NCBI GenBank assembly: GCA_949287095.1
Contig: CASEFA010000005.1
Coordinates: forward strand, 59,406-123,405
Origin: an uncultured Bacillota bacterium
Lineage (GTDB): Bacteria; Bacillota; Clostridia; Peptostreptococcales; Anaerovoracaceae
Length of the DNA: 64,000 nucleotides
Direction: 5' to 3'
Position numbers and translations under genes: made by a program. How positions within the stretch are numbered: position 1 is the stretch's first letter; the number at the start of each line of letters is the position of its first letter. Below the pieces are notes generated by a model. The model was given only the letters and a program-made list of their open reading frames with translations. It ran no database searches and had not been told where the DNA came from. This document shows positions 34,672 to 44,276 of this stretch, piece by piece.

Positions 34672-37049
34672 ATGCCGAATACCTCCCGGGCTCTGTCTGC
34701 CGACTCCTTTGCGTCCTTTACGTAGTAGTCCGCATTGATTTTTTTTGCATAGTCTTCGGTAAGAACCGCTCCTCCCACCATGACTTTACAGTCCGGGCTT
34801 GTTTCTCTGATAACCTTAATGGTCTCCTCCATGGAAGGCAGAGTGGTGGTCATGAGGGCAGAAAGACCTAAAAGCTTTGCGTCGCTGTCCGTTACGGCCT
34901 TTGAAATGACTTCAGGATCCACATCTTTTCCCAGATCGATTATATCGTAGCCGTAGTTTTCCAGTATAACCTTTACTATATTCTTGCCAATATCGTGAAT
35001 ATCGCCCTTGACGGTGGCTATGACTATGGTTCCCGAGGCTTCCTTCTTCGTTCCCGAGGCTTCTATGGCCTTCTTTACTTCATCAAAGGCCTCCTGGGCC
35101 GTAGTTGCCGCAAGCATAAGCTGAGGAATAAATATCTTTCCCTTTTCAAACCGGTCGCCGGTCCTGTCGAGAACGGGTATGAGCACGGAACTTATAACGT
35201 CCGCCGGCTCCATTGTTTTCAGAAACTCTGCTGTAAGCCTTCTCGCCTCGCCTTTAAGACCGTTTACTATGGCGTATTCAACGGACTGTTCGCCGGAAGC
35301 GGGCTGCTTCTCAGAAGGGACAGCCGCAGACTCGTTTTCCTCCTTGGAGTATTTTCTTATGTACTCCGCCGCGCCTTTGTCAATATTATATATTACCCGG
35401 TATACGTCCACGGCCTCCATCATTTCCCTCGCCGAAGGGTTCATAATAGGAAGGTCGAGGCCCGAGGCCAGCGCCATCTGCAGGAAGTTGTGATTTATCA
35501 CGGTACGCTTCGGAAGTCCGAAGGATATGTTGGAAACGCCCAGTACCGTTTTAAGGCCCATCTCTTCCTTTACATAACGCAGCGCCTTAAGGGTGTTTGC
35601 CGCATTTTCCTGCTCTGCCGCTGCCGTAAGGGTAAGGCAGTCGATGTATATGTCTCTTTCCGGTATTCCTTCCTTAAGGGCTCTGTCTCTTATTTTCTCC
35701 GCAATCTCTATGCGCTTTTCCGCCGTCTTCGGTATGCCGTCCTCATCGAGAGTTAGCCCCACGACGGCGGCTCCGTACTTCTTTACAATGGGAAGAATGG
35801 AGCTTAACGAGCTTTCCTTGCCGTTTACGGAATTTACTATAGCCTTGCCGCTGTAGACTCTGAGTGCGGCTTCTATTACCTCCGGGTCGCCCGAGTCAAT
35901 CTGAAGCGGCGCATCGGTGATGCCCTGCAGGGCTTTGACAGTACGAACCATTACCGGCTTTTCGTCTATTCCCGGAACGCCGGTGTTCACGTCTAAAATC
36001 TCCGCTCCGTCGTCTATCTGAGACACGGCCTGAGCGAGGACGTAATCCATGTCTCCGTTCGTGTATGCCTCCTTAAGCTTTTTCTTTCCCGTGGGATTGA
36101 TTCTCTCTCCGATGACCCTCGGCCCGTCTATGATTACGGTTTTCTCCGGAGTGCAAACCGCCGCCGGAATTTCCGGATTCTGAGGAACGTACTTTTTCCC
36201 CGATAACTCCTCTCTCAAAGCCTGTATGAACCGTGGATCCGTTCCGCAGCATCCGCCTATAAGCTTTACGCCGTAAGGAATCAGATCTCCCGCTGCCTTT
36301 GCAAAATCGGCCGGCGTTATGGCATATTCCCCTGTCATAGGGTCCGGCAGTCCTGCGTTTGCCTTTGATACGATTGGAAGGGTTGTCCACTTTGACAGCT
36401 CCTTCATGAGAGGCTTAAACTCCGCAGGTCCCAGAGAACAGTTAATTCCTATGGCGTCGGCGCCCAGAGCTTCAAGGGCAAGCGCCATTGACGAAATACA
36501 TGTTCCTGTAAATGTTCTTTTATTCTCCTCAAAGGTCATGGTGCATATGACCGGAAGGTCCGAATTTTCCTTTGCAGCGAGAAGAGCGGCCTTCATTTCA
36601 TAAAGGTCGGTCATGGTCTCGATTACTATGAGGTCGGCTCCTCTGCCGTACGTAACCTGTCCCTTGAAAAGCTCGTATGCCTCTTCAAAAGGAAGATTTC
36701 CGTTAGGCTCCAGCATCCTTCCGCACGGTCCTATATCCAGGGCGATTTTCACGTCCGTCTCCTTCGCCGCCTCTCTGGCGTTTTCTACGGCTGCCTTTAT
36801 AATCTCCTCAGCCGTAAACTCCGAGTCCTTCGTCTTATAGTCGTTTACGCCGAAGGTTGCCGTATATATCACGTCGGAACCCGCGTCGATATACGCCTTA
36901 TGTATTTTCCGTATTACCTCGGGATGAGTTATGTTAAGCTCCTCGGGCAGTTTTTCCGAAGTGAAGCCCGCCCCCTGAATCATCGTACCCAGTCCACCGT
37001 CCAGGAATATGAATTCTCTGTCTCTGAAAAGCTCACTGATTCTGTTCAA
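34668..37049 (-). CDS. metH: Cobalamin-dependent methionine synthase, short clostridial form
   Basis: A 793-residue enzyme moving the methyl group of methyl-tetrahydrofolate to homocysteine. Domains in order: homocysteine-binding barrel about 1-290 with zinc cysteines in INCSLG and GGCCGTD; pterin-binding barrel about 310-570 (INPTGKKKLKEA, QIDSGDPEVIEAAL); cobalamin cap and Rossmann domain about 590-793 with the cobalt-ligand motif GDIHDIGKNIV. The C-terminal SAM-dependent reactivation domain of the 1200-residue E. coli type is absent, as in many anaerobes, so another reactivator is needed. It follows metF by 41 bp. Confidence 0.93.
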   Translation of the reverse strand: MNRISELFRDREFIFLDGGLGTMIQGAGFTSEKLPEELNITHPEVIRKIHKAYIDAGSDVIYTATFGVNDYKTKDSEFTAEEIIKAAVENAREAAKETDVKIALDIGPCGRMLEPNGNLPFEEAYELFKGQVTYGRGADLIVIETMTDLYEMKAALLAAKENSDLPVICTMTFEENKRTFTGTCISSMALALEALGADAIGINCSLGPAEFKPLMKELSKWTTLPIVSKANAGLPDPMTGEYAITPADFAKAAGDLIPYGVKLIGGCCGTDPRFIQALREELSGKKYVPQNPEIPAAVCTPEKTVIIDGPRVIGERINPTGKKKLKEAYTNGDMDYVLAQAVSQIDDGAEILDVNTGVPGIDEKPVMVRTVKALQGITDAPLQIDSGDPEVIEAALRVYSGKAIVNSVNGKESSLSSILPIVKKYGAAVVGLTLDEDGIPKTAEKRIEIAEKIRDRALKEGIPERDIYIDCLTLTAAAEQENAANTLKALRYVKEEMGLKTVLGVSNISFGLPKRTVINHNFLQMALASGLDLPIMNPSAREMMEAVDVYRVIYNIDKGAAEYIRKYSKEENESAAVPSEKQPASGEQSVEYAIVNGLKGEARRLTAEFLKTMEPADVISSVLIPVLDRTGDRFEKGKIFIPQLMLAATTAQEAFDEVKKAIEASGTKKEASGTIVIATVKGDIHDIGKNIVKVILENYGYDIIDLGKDVDPEVISKAVTDSDAKLLGLSALMTTTLPSMEETIKVIRETSPDCKVMVGGAVLTEDYAKKINADYYVKDAKESADRAREVFGI

Positions 37050-37090
37050 GATTCCATCTCCTCTTAAAATGCCGATTCTCCCCGTTATTT

Positions 37091-37954
37091 CTAAAACAGA
37101 GATCTTACGCTGTCGTTTATTCTCCTTGCGACCTCAGGGTTGTTCATGGTGTAAAGATGTATTCCGTCCACTCCCTGGGAAACCAGATCTACTATCTGCT
37201 CTGCCGCATATGCGATTCCCGCATCCTTAAGAGCGTCCGGTCTCGTCTCGTACCTTGACATGGTCTTTGCGAACTTAGGCGGCAGGCTGGCTCCGCACAT
37301 GGAAACCATTCTCTCAATCTGCTTCTTGTTGGTTACCGGCATTATTCCCGCCTCTATAGGAACCTCTATGCCTGCGATTCTCGCCTTTTCCAGAAAGTCA
37401 TAGAACATACTGTTATCAAAGAAGAGCTGGGATACCAGGTGCTGGGCTCCCGCGTCCACCTTCTTCTTAAGATTTACTATGTCGTCTATCTGACTTTCGC
37501 TGTTCGGGTGTCCCTCCGGATAGCAGGCTCCGGAAATTCCGAAGTCATATCCCAGTGATTTTATGTACTCTATGAGCTCGCTGGCGTGATGGAAGTCGTC
37601 TTTCGGCGGAACGTCCGGTGAAATGTCTCCCCTCAAAGCCAGTATGTTTTCAACTCCTGCCGTCTTAAGTCTCTCTAAAACCACCTTTACTTCTTCCCTT
37701 GTGGAATTTACGCACGTAAGGTGAGCCGCAGATTCCATGCCGTACTTATGCTTTATGGCGGAAGCTATCTCGCAGGTGGAGTTGTCCGCAAGGCTTCCAG
37801 AAGCGCCGTAGGTAACGCTTATGAAATCCGGCTTAAGATCCTTAAGGGCCTCCAGTGTGGAATATATCGTATCTATGGGTTTATCACGCTTTGGCGGAAA
37901 CACCTCAAAGGAAAATACCGGTCTGCCCTGTTTAAAAAGCTCTGCTAACTTCAT
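37091..37954 (-). CDS. metF: Methylenetetrahydrofolate reductase
   Basis: A 287-residue flavoprotein that reduces 5,10-methylene-THF to 5-methyl-THF, the methyl donor for the downstream MetH. Motifs: FEVFPPKRDKPIDTIYSTLE (catalytic Glu), SVTYGASGS, AAHLTCVNSTREEV and LALRGD for FAD and folate binding. The ATG at 37954 has AAAGGA upstream; an in-frame GTG three codons earlier lies too close to that site. It sits between a muramidase gene (27 bp upstream) and metH. Confidence 0.93.
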   Translation of the reverse strand: MKLAELFKQGRPVFSFEVFPPKRDKPIDTIYSTLEALKDLKPDFISVTYGASGSLADNSTCEIASAIKHKYGMESAAHLTCVNSTREEVKVVLERLKTAGVENILALRGDISPDVPPKDDFHHASELIEYIKSLGYDFGISGACYPEGHPNSESQIDDIVNLKKKVDAGAQHLVSQLFFDNSMFYDFLEKARIAGIEVPIEAGIMPVTNKKQIERMVSMCGASLPPKFAKTMSRYETRPDALKDAGIAYAAEQIVDLVSQGVDGIHLYTMNNPEVARRINDSVRSLF

Positions 37955-37981
37955 TCTCTGCACATCCTTTCCTGTTATACG

Positions 37982-38848
37982 CTATTTTACGAAATACATA
38001 TTTAAATCCACATTCCCCTCTATTCCATCAACTTTTCCTTCCGAAGAGTACTGCCACATGACGAACTTATACGGATAGTCCGTAGCCCACGTGTAGTGAG
38101 CGAGCCATATACTGTGATCCGACAGGTAGGAAAGATTCAGGTGGTTGCTTATCCAGCTTGGATTTCCATATATCATGGACGAGTAACCGAAACTCTCTAT
38201 GGCTCTGCAGAAGGCGTCGGCTATTTCAGTCTTGTCCTCTGCGGTGAGCACCTCTATGCGGTCGCCCTCGCCTACGGGCTCCATGTCAAAGGCCACAGGC
38301 CCCGTTATATCGTATCCTCTCAGGTTCTTTGCCACGAATTCCGCTTCCTTTACGGCTTCCTCCGTGGTTATGGCCTGGGAGAAAAAGTAGACGCCCACCT
38401 TGATTCCGGCATCCAGAGCTCCTCTTATGTTATCCTCATACCTCTTATCAACATGAAGGGAACCGTCGGAGGCGCTGCTGTAGCCAAGGCGTATTATGGC
38501 AAACTCTGCTCCTGCGTTTTTAACCCTTTCCCAGTCGATGGACTTCTGGTAAGCGGAAACGTCTATTCCGGGAATCCCCTTCACCTTTCCGTCGTCGTAG
38601 ACTCTGAAGCCGTCGTCGTTTCTGTAGACGCAGTTCATGTCAAGCTCGCTCAAAGGATAGTCCTCGGGGTCCTCAAGTCCGGTGTACTCATAACCTCTTC
38701 CCAGTACGAGCCATGCGATGAGAATCAGAAAAACCGAAATTCCCGCAAGGATAAGGTTTCTCTTCTTCGCCCCCGCTTTCAGCCTGTATCTCTTTCGCTT
38801 TTTTGGTTTTTTCGATATATTTTCGGGCTTGAACTGGTGTTTTTGCAT
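37982..38848 (-). CDS. GH25 muramidase, membrane-anchored
   Basis: A 288-residue lysozyme-like enzyme of glycoside hydrolase family 25. A basic N-terminus and one membrane anchor (about residues 31-50, LILAGISVFLILIAWLVLG) precede the catalytic barrel, which opens GIDVSAYQKSIDWERVKNAG and continues IIRLGYSS and VAFDMEPVGEGD (catalytic acidic residues). It would cleave the MurNAc-GlcNAc bond of peptidoglycan outside the membrane. No Shine-Dalgarno is visible before the ATG, and a promoter is placed so that transcription may begin at the start codon itself. Confidence 0.9.
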   Translation of the reverse strand: MQKHQFKPENISKKPKKRKRYRLKAGAKKRNLILAGISVFLILIAWLVLGRGYEYTGLEDPEDYPLSELDMNCVYRNDDGFRVYDDGKVKGIPGIDVSAYQKSIDWERVKNAGAEFAIIRLGYSSASDGSLHVDKRYEDNIRGALDAGIKVGVYFFSQAITTEEAVKEAEFVAKNLRGYDITGPVAFDMEPVGEGDRIEVLTAEDKTEIADAFCRAIESFGYSSMIYGNPSWISNHLNLSYLSDHSIWLAHYTWATDYPYKFVMWQYSSEGKVDGIEGNVDLNMYFVK

Positions 38849-38854
38849 GAAATC

Positions 38855-38883
38855 ATTGTAACATTTTTCATATGTATAATCAA
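38855..38883 (-). promoter_or_regulatory. Promoter giving a possibly leaderless GH25 mRNA
   Basis: On the minus strand TTGATT (38883-38878), 17 bp, then an extended -10 TGTTACAAT (TACAAT 38860-38855). The A of the GH25 ATG is the seventh base after the -10 box, and no ribosome binding site is seen. Confidence 0.5.
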
Positions 38884-38890
38884 AGAAAAA

Positions 38891-38919
38891 TTGACTGTCG
38901 AAGATTTCTATTCTAATAT
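38891..38919 (+). promoter_or_regulatory. Promoter of the M20 amidohydrolase gene
   Basis: TTGACT (38891-38896), a 17-bp spacer and TAATAT (38914-38919), about 49 bp before the start codon. Confidence 0.5.
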
Positions 38920-38967
38920 ATATCTGTAAGGAAATTTCAGGGTTTCTGACGGGAGGTATATTTCAAA

Positions 38968-40128
38968 ATGGAATGTGCGGAAATTCGAACGCCCGATGTA
39001 AATTACGATGATCTTTCTGAAAGAGTTATCGGCTACAGACGGGATCTTCATCAAATACCTGAGCTGGGATTTCTGGTTTATCAGACCAGTGCATATGTCC
39101 GTGACAGGCTCAGCAGACTGGACTGTGAGATAAGCGAGATTGTAACTACAGGTCTCCTTGCTTTTTTTGACTTCGGAAAAGAAGAAACCATAGTATTCAG
39201 AGCCGATATGGACGCTCTTCCAATAGAAGAAGCCACAGGGCTTCCGTACGCGTCCAAAAATCCGGGGTGCATGCACGCCTGCGGTCACGACGGCCATATG
39301 GCAGGTCTCCTCGGCTTTGCCGAAATTCTGGACAGGTATAAGAAGGACGGCTTTCAGGCCGGATACAACGCCCTGCTGCTGTTCCAGCCTGCTGAGGAAA
39401 CCATCGACGGCGCACTCAGAATATGCGGAACCCATATCTTTGATAAATATAACGTGAAGGCCATATTCGGCATGCACCTGTGGCCGATGATGGCCAAGGG
39501 TGAAATAGCTTCAAGGCCCGGGCCGATGATGGCGCGTTCCACAGCTGTAGACGTAACCTTTGAAGGTGTCAGCGCTCACTGCGGAGAGCCCCAGAAGGGC
39601 CGGGACGCCCTTGCCTCCGCATGCCGCTTCGTCAGCGACATATACGCATACAAGGAGCACCACGTAAGAGAACGTTCCGTTCTGAAGTTCGGCAGGCTGG
39701 AAAGCGGAAATGTCCGCAACGCCATATCTCCTTATGCAAAGCTTGAAGGCACCATGAGAACCTTCTACGACAACACGTGGGAGCACCTGGTGTTCGCCAT
39801 GAAGAAACTTGCCTCTGAAATAGAAGAGGCCTTCGGCGTGAAGGTCTCCATAGACGTAAGTAAAAGCCATCCGGCAGTTGTAAACAGCGAAAAGCTTTAC
39901 AGCGAGATAAAGCCTGCTCTTATGAATCTGAACTATGTGGAGCTGAGAAGGCCCGTTCTCATAGCTGAGGACTTTTCCTTCTTCGAGCAGCAGCTCCCCG
40001 GTGTATTTTTCTTTATCGGTACCGGAAGCGGCATCCCCCTTCACAGCGACGACTACGACTTTGACGATTCGGTCATAATCGAGGGTGTAAAGCTGTTCAA
40101 TGCCCTGTTTACGGGTCTTCCGGCTTAG
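38968..40128 (+). CDS. M20 family amidohydrolase (N-acyl amino acid hydrolase type)
   Basis: A 386-residue metallo-amidohydrolase of the M20D/hippurate hydrolase group, cleaving N-acyl (acetyl, benzoyl or indoleacetyl) amino acids or N-acetyl-diaminopimelate. Features: RADMDALPIEEATGLPYASKN, the metal motif MHACGHDGHMAG near residue 110, FQPAEETIDGA with the catalytic Glu, the dimerisation-domain His in GVSAHCGEPQKG and LIAEDFSFFEQQLPG at the end. All the expected ligands seem present. GGGAGG lies 11 nt before the ATG. It is a single-gene unit ended by a strong hairpin. Confidence 0.9.
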   Translation: MECAEIRTPDVNYDDLSERVIGYRRDLHQIPELGFLVYQTSAYVRDRLSRLDCEISEIVTTGLLAFFDFGKEETIVFRADMDALPIEEATGLPYASKNPGCMHACGHDGHMAGLLGFAEILDRYKKDGFQAGYNALLLFQPAEETIDGALRICGTHIFDKYNVKAIFGMHLWPMMAKGEIASRPGPMMARSTAVDVTFEGVSAHCGEPQKGRDALASACRFVSDIYAYKEHHVRERSVLKFGRLESGNVRNAISPYAKLEGTMRTFYDNTWEHLVFAMKKLASEIEEAFGVKVSIDVSKSHPAVVNSEKLYSEIKPALMNLNYVELRRPVLIAEDFSFFEQQLPGVFFFIGTGSGIPLHSDDYDFDDSVIIEGVKLFNALFTGLPA

Positions 40129-40134
40129 AGAGAG

Positions 40135-40173
40135 AAAAGGCGTGTGCGCTATCTGAATGTGCACACGCCTTTT
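40135..40173. terminator. Bidirectional terminator between M20 and xpt
   Basis: AAAAGGCGTGTGC (40135-40147) pairs with GCACACGCCTTTT (40161-40173), with a T tract on both strands. The right arm lies inside the 3' end of the xpt coding sequence. Confidence 0.85.
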
Positions 40174-40724
40174 TCAGGATCCATCGATTCTACTATGGCA
40201 AGGGATTCGAGACGGTAACCCATGTCTCTTATCATCTTTCCTCCCTGCTGAAATCCTTTTTCTATGGCGATTCCTATGCCTGAAACCTTCGCCCCGGCTT
40301 CCTCTGTTATCTGTATAAGCCCTTTGAGCGCACAGCCGTTGGCAAGAAAATCGTCTATTATGAGGACTTTGTCCTCCGGCCCGAGAAATCTCTTTGACAC
40401 TATCACTCTGTTTACGGTTTTGTGAGTGAAGGACTCCACCTCGGCCATGTAGACATCGCCTTCTATGTTTATACTCTTTGACTTCTTTGCAAATACCACA
40501 GGTACGTCAAAATATTCGGCTGCAATGCAGGCTATGCCTATTCCCGACGCCTCTATGGTCAGGATTTTATTGACCTCCGCATCCTGGAACCGCTTTTTCC
40601 ACTCCTCACCCATCTGCTTCAGCAGACTGATGTCCAGCTGATGATTCAGGAATTTATCAACCTTCAGAACGTTGCCCGGCAGGACACTGCCCTCGTCTAA
40701 AATCCGTTTTTCCAAAAAATTCAT
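40149..40724 (-). CDS. xpt: Xanthine phosphoribosyltransferase
   Basis: A 191-residue purine salvage enzyme joining xanthine to PRPP. The N-terminal [20 protein letters not shown] and LNHQLDISL, the [10 protein letters not shown] stretch and the PRPP loop [17 protein letters not shown] are characteristic. Its usual guanine-class riboswitch leader is absent: only 27 bp separate it from the upstream methyltransferase gene, so it is expressed as the second gene of that unit. Confidence 0.93.
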   Translation of the reverse strand: MNFLEKRILDEGSVLPGNVLKVDKFLNHQLDISLLKQMGEEWKKRFQDAEVNKILTIEASGIGIACIAAEYFDVPVVFAKKSKSINIEGDVYMAEVESFTHKTVNRVIVSKRFLGPEDKVLIIDDFLANGCALKGLIQITEEAGAKVSGIGIAIEKGFQQGGKMIRDMGYRLESLAIVESMDPEKGVCTFR

Positions 40725-40751
40725 ATCAGGTATCTCCTTACGATATCCTTA

Positions 40752-41342
40752 TCAGTCGTACTTCTTCGTTATGAATAAAATCTCCGGCGGGCTCTTATGG
40801 CTCTTCTTTCCGCCGTTAAGCATGACGGAATGGACGACATGATATCTGTCGGCAGGAAGTTTCCTGGCAGCCTCCAGAAGCGCCTGTCTCTCCCTCTTCC
40901 CTTCATCGTGACCCGGATACATGGTTACGGTTACAATTCCGTCAGGCCTTACGAGCTCCAGTGCATCTGCGACGCCCCGCATGGTCGACTTCACGGTAGT
41001 GGTTATCCCTCTGTCACTGTAAGGAAGATATCCCAGGTTAAAAACTATTGCCGACGGCCTTTTGCCGGTAAAGTTGCCGATGACCTCTCCCATATTTTCG
41101 AAAGAATCCTTCACCAGAACCACATTTTTCCTGTCGTCCTTTTCCATCAGAGCGCGGGTATTATCAATGGCTTTCTGCTGTATGTCAAAGGCTATAACAA
41201 GTCCTCTTTCTCCCACGGCTTCCGAAAGAGCAGCCGTATCGTAACCGTTGCCGCATGTAGCGTCGATCACAACGTCTCCATCGTTAACGTAAGCCAGTGT
41301 GATGTACATAGCCGTATCCGTGTTCTTCGTTATTAAGTTCAT
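40752..41342 (-). CDS. YtqB/MnmM-family SAM-dependent methyltransferase
   Basis: A 196-residue class I methyltransferase. The SAM-binding motif I is VIDATCGNGYDTAALSEAVG near residue 26, and the NLGYLPYSD motif that follows the fourth strand is that of the YtqB family. Bacillus YtqB has been described as MnmM, which completes the mnm5 modification of wobble uridine in some tRNAs; the older name is a putative rRNA methylase. The equivalence is by family likeness only. It is divergent from htpG and precedes xpt. Confidence 0.85.
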   Translation of the reverse strand: MNLITKNTDTAMYITLAYVNDGDVVIDATCGNGYDTAALSEAVGERGLVIAFDIQQKAIDNTRALMEKDDRKNVVLVKDSFENMGEVIGNFTGKRPSAIVFNLGYLPYSDRGITTTVKSTMRGVADALELVRPDGIVTVTMYPGHDEGKRERQALLEAARKLPADRYHVVHSVMLNGGKKSHKSPPEILFITKKYD

Positions 41343-41460
41343 CTACCTCACCCTCTCGTTTTCTTCTCTAAGGCTCTAAGTATTAATTTATCATTTTTTC
41401 TGTCGCTTATCAATATGCCCTTTACATTTTAGGTAAAAGGTGCTAAATTATTATATGTAA

Positions 41461-41487
41461 TTAGCACTCTAACAGTTAGAGTGCTGA
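41461..41487 (+). promoter_or_regulatory. CIRCE operator for HrcA before htpG
   Basis: TTAGCACTC, a 9-bp spacer (TAACAGTTA) and GAGTGCTGA match CIRCE (TTAGCACTC-N9-GAGTGCTAA) at 17 of 18 arm positions. It lies 25 bp before the htpG start codon, over the likely transcription start. A tentative promoter is TTTACA (41421-41426) with TAAATT (41444-41449). htpG should thus be heat-shock regulated by HrcA, unlike Bacillus subtilis where htpG is not in the CIRCE class. Confidence 0.93.
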
Positions 41488-41511
41488 CAAATTGGGAGGC
41501 GAATATTTAAA

Positions 41512-43365
41512 ATGGCAAAAAAACAGTTTAAAGCAGAGTCCAAAAAGCTTCTGGACCTGATGATCAATTCAATCTACACACATAAGGAAATATTCTTAAG
41601 GGAGATAATAAGCAACGCCAGCGATGCCTGCGACAAGCTCTACTACAGAAACCTGACCTCAGGTGACACGGGCGTAAAGAAAAACGACTTTGTCATAACC
41701 GTTACCCCGGACAGGGACGCAAGGACCATCACCGTAACTGATAACGGTATAGGAATGACGAAAGACGAGCTTGAATCCAACCTTGGCACCATCGCAAGAA
41801 GCGGCAGCCAGACCTTTAAGTCCGAGCACTCCGGCGATACTAAGGAGGACAGGGCCGTGGACATAATCGGTCAGTTCGGCGTAGGATTTTACTCTGCGTT
41901 TATGGTAGCAGACCGGGTTACTGTTCTGTCAAAGGCTTACGGAAGCGATGAGGCGTGGAAGTGGGAATCCTCCGGTGCTGACGGATATACCGTAACGGAG
42001 TGCGATAAAGAAGACAGCGGCACCGAGATAATTCTCCACATCAAGGAGGACGCGGAAGGTGAGGATTACTCTCACTTCCTGGAGGACTACACCATCAGAA
42101 ATCTCATAAAGCGATACTCCGACTACATCCGCTACCCTATAAAGATGGGCGACGAAACTCTTAATACCATGGAGCCTATCTGGAAGAGGCAGAAGTCAAA
42201 GGTAAAGCCTGAGGACTATAACGAATACTATAAGAGCAAGTTCGGAGACTGGGAGGATCCTGCAAGGGTCATAAGGACGGCCGTCGAAGGCGTGTCCAGC
42301 TACACTGCCCTTCTCTTCATTCCATCCCACACACCTTTTGACTACTACACCCGGGATTACGAAAAGGGACTTCAGCTCTACTCCTCCGGTGTAATGATAA
42401 TGGAAAAATGCGGAGAGCTTTTACCTGACTACTTTAACTTCGTCAAAGGCCTTGTGGATTCTCAGGATCTTTCCCTTAATATCTCAAGGGAAACCCTGCA
42501 GCACGACAGGCAGCTCAGGAATATAGCAAGAAATCTGGAAAAGAAGATAAAGCGCGAGCTGGAGACCTTCCTTAAAGAGGACAGAGAAGGATACGAGAAG
42601 TTCTACTCGGCCTTCGGACGTCAGCTGAAGTACGGCGTTTACGACGACTTCGGAGCCCATAAGGACATGCTCAAAGACCTGCTCCTCTTCTACTCCAACA
42701 CGGAAAAGAAAGATGTAACCCTTGCCGAGTACGTTTCAAGAATGAAAGATGATCAGAAGTTCATCTACTACGCCGCCGGCGAGTCCAACGAGAAGATTGA
42801 CATTCTCCCTCAGACCGAATTCATAAAGGCAAAGGGATATGAGATTCTGTACCTTACGGACGAAATCGACGAGTTCGCCCTTCAGATGATGCAGGACTAT
42901 AACGATAAGCTCTTTAAGTCCGTGGCTTCAGAGGATATGACCGCAGAAGAGACGGATGCGGAAAAAGAAGCTATGAAAAAGGCAGAGGAAGAAAACAAAA
43001 CGCTCCTGGAATACATGAAAGAAGTTCTCGGAGAAAGAGTTACGGAAGTAAAGCTTTCCTCAAGGCTTAAGTCCTCGGCCGCGTGCCTTACCGCAAAGGG
43101 CGGGCTGTCCCTTGAAATGGAAAAGGTTTTAAACTCCATGCCTATCGATCAGCAGATTAAAGCCGAAAGAGTCTTCGAGCTCAATCCGGACCACGATGTT
43201 GTAAAGGTAATGAGAGAGGCGATGGCCGAAGGCGATTCCGGAAAGGAAAAAGTTAAGCTCTACACTCAGCTTCTTTACGATCAGGCTCTTCTCCTGAACG
43301 GAATGACCGTAGACGATCCGGCACAGTTCAGCGAGAACATAAACAGAATAATCACCGGAAAATAG
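41512..43365 (+). CDS. htpG: Molecular chaperone HtpG (Hsp90)
   Basis: A 617-residue bacterial Hsp90, a homodimeric ATP-driven chaperone. The N-terminal GHKL ATPase is intact: [37 protein letters not shown] and [15 protein letters not shown]. The middle domain has the Arg-containing [14 protein letters not shown], and the C-terminal dimerisation region follows. GGGAGG is seen upstream of the ATG. The gene stands alone between a CIRCE operator and a strong terminator. Confidence 0.96.
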   Translation: MAKKQFKAESKKLLDLMINSIYTHKEIFLREIISNASDACDKLYYRNLTSGDTGVKKNDFVITVTPDRDARTITVTDNGIGMTKDELESNLGTIARSGSQTFKSEHSGDTKEDRAVDIIGQFGVGFYSAFMVADRVTVLSKAYGSDEAWKWESSGADGYTVTECDKEDSGTEIILHIKEDAEGEDYSHFLEDYTIRNLIKRYSDYIRYPIKMGDETLNTMEPIWKRQKSKVKPEDYNEYYKSKFGDWEDPARVIRTAVEGVSSYTALLFIPSHTPFDYYTRDYEKGLQLYSSGVMIMEKCGELLPDYFNFVKGLVDSQDLSLNISRETLQHDRQLRNIARNLEKKIKRELETFLKEDREGYEKFYSAFGRQLKYGVYDDFGAHKDMLKDLLLFYSNTEKKDVTLAEYVSRMKDDQKFIYYAAGESNEKIDILPQTEFIKAKGYEILYLTDEIDEFALQMMQDYNDKLFKSVASEDMTAEETDAEKEAMKKAEEENKTLLEYMKEVLGERVTEVKLSSRLKSSAACLTAKGGLSLEMEKVLNSMPIDQQIKAERVFELNPDHDVVKVMREAMAEGDSGKEKVKLYTQLLYDQALLLNGMTVDDPAQFSENINRIITGK

Positions 43366-43378
43366 AAAAATCACGATA

Positions 43379-43424
43379 AAAATCGCCTGTAATGCAGTTA
43401 TGCAGCTGCGTTGCAGGCGATTTT
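43379..43424. terminator. Terminator shared by htpG and the convergent hydrolase gene
   Basis: A 19-bp stem (43379-43397 with 43406-43424), perfect apart from two G-U pairs, begins AAAATCGCCTG and ends CAGGCGATTTT. It gives T runs on both strands. Confidence 0.9.
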
Positions 43425-43448
43425 ACTATGCGCGCATATTACCGTGAT

Positions 43449-44273
43449 TTAAAAGAATCCCTTCTTCCCTTCCATCGGTTTCAGCTCCGGATCTATGTCC
43501 GCAGCTATCTCATAAGTCGTATCTCTTATGAACTGTTCAAATTCCGGGATATCCGTTTCATATGAAGCGAAGCAGACGAAGAACGGTTCCCTGACGTATA
43601 CAATTCCCAGGTCGTGGGTCTTATCTTCTTCCTCGCCTGTCTTATGGGCTATCGGAAAGCCTTCCGGCATTCTTCCTCCCATTTTATGATTTATCTGCTG
43701 AAGCAGAAGAATATTCTCCATATCTTCGGAAGCTTTTTTACTTATGAGCGTTCTGTTATACATCTTCTCGAACATATCGCCCATCTCCTCCGGCACGAAG
43801 TAATTCTGAATTCCAGCCTCTTCTCTGACGCTGTCGTAATACGCCCTGTTGAACTGGGTCCCTTTGAAACCGAGCTCTTTCAGAGTTTCTATTATCTTAT
43901 CGTTTCCGTAATGCTTGTACAGCGCATTCGTCGCCGTAGTATCGCTTATTACTATCATAAACCTGTACAGCGTGTTTATATCGAGGGTCACCGCGCCGCT
44001 TTCGTCCCCCGTCATATGCTGAACGGCTCCGCAGCCGGGCCTCATCTCTTCCTTAGGTACGGTAATAAGCTCCCGGAAATCAGTTTCACCCCTCTCCCTC
44101 ATGAGCATCATTGCCGCCAGAAGAGGAACTTTGACTATACTCGCAGGGAGAAACTGCTCTTTTTCGTTATATCCGACCGTTTCACCCGTCACCAGATTTT
44201 TAAAATAGAAACCGACTTTTCCGTCCATAGATTCCAGCCGGGTCAGGATTTTATTTCTAAGCTCTGCGTTCAT
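43449..44273 (-). CDS. Class A beta-lactamase-fold serine hydrolase
   Basis: A 274-residue member of the penicillin-binding/beta-lactamase fold. The active serine lies in PASIVKVPLLAAM (SxxK, Ser44 region), the second motif is SDTTATN in place of SDN and the third is HKTGEE (KTG). There is no signal peptide, so it appears cytoplasmic, which is unlike true beta-lactamases. It starts 3 bp after an N-acyl-D-amino acid deacylase gene, which suggests work on D-amino-acid-containing peptides rather than drug resistance. That is inference. Confidence 0.85.
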   Translation of the reverse strand: MNAELRNKILTRLESMDGKVGFYFKNLVTGETVGYNEKEQFLPASIVKVPLLAAMMLMRERGETDFRELITVPKEEMRPGCGAVQHMTGDESGAVTLDINTLYRFMIVISDTTATNALYKHYGNDKIIETLKELGFKGTQFNRAYYDSVREEAGIQNYFVPEEMGDMFEKMYNRTLISKKASEDMENILLLQQINHKMGGRMPEGFPIAHKTGEEEDKTHDLGIVYVREPFFVCFASYETDIPEFEQFIRDTTYEIAADIDPELKPMEGKKGFF

Positions 44274-44276
44274 TTT

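Noticed and set aside
40725..40751. Guanine-type riboswitch before xpt
   Set aside because: Only 27 bp separate xpt from the upstream gene, too short for the aptamer, and no conserved core is present.
43449..44273. Beta-lactamase resistance gene
   Set aside because: The SDT motif, missing signal peptide and D-aminoacylase partner make a secreted drug-resistance enzyme unlikely; kept as a serine hydrolase.
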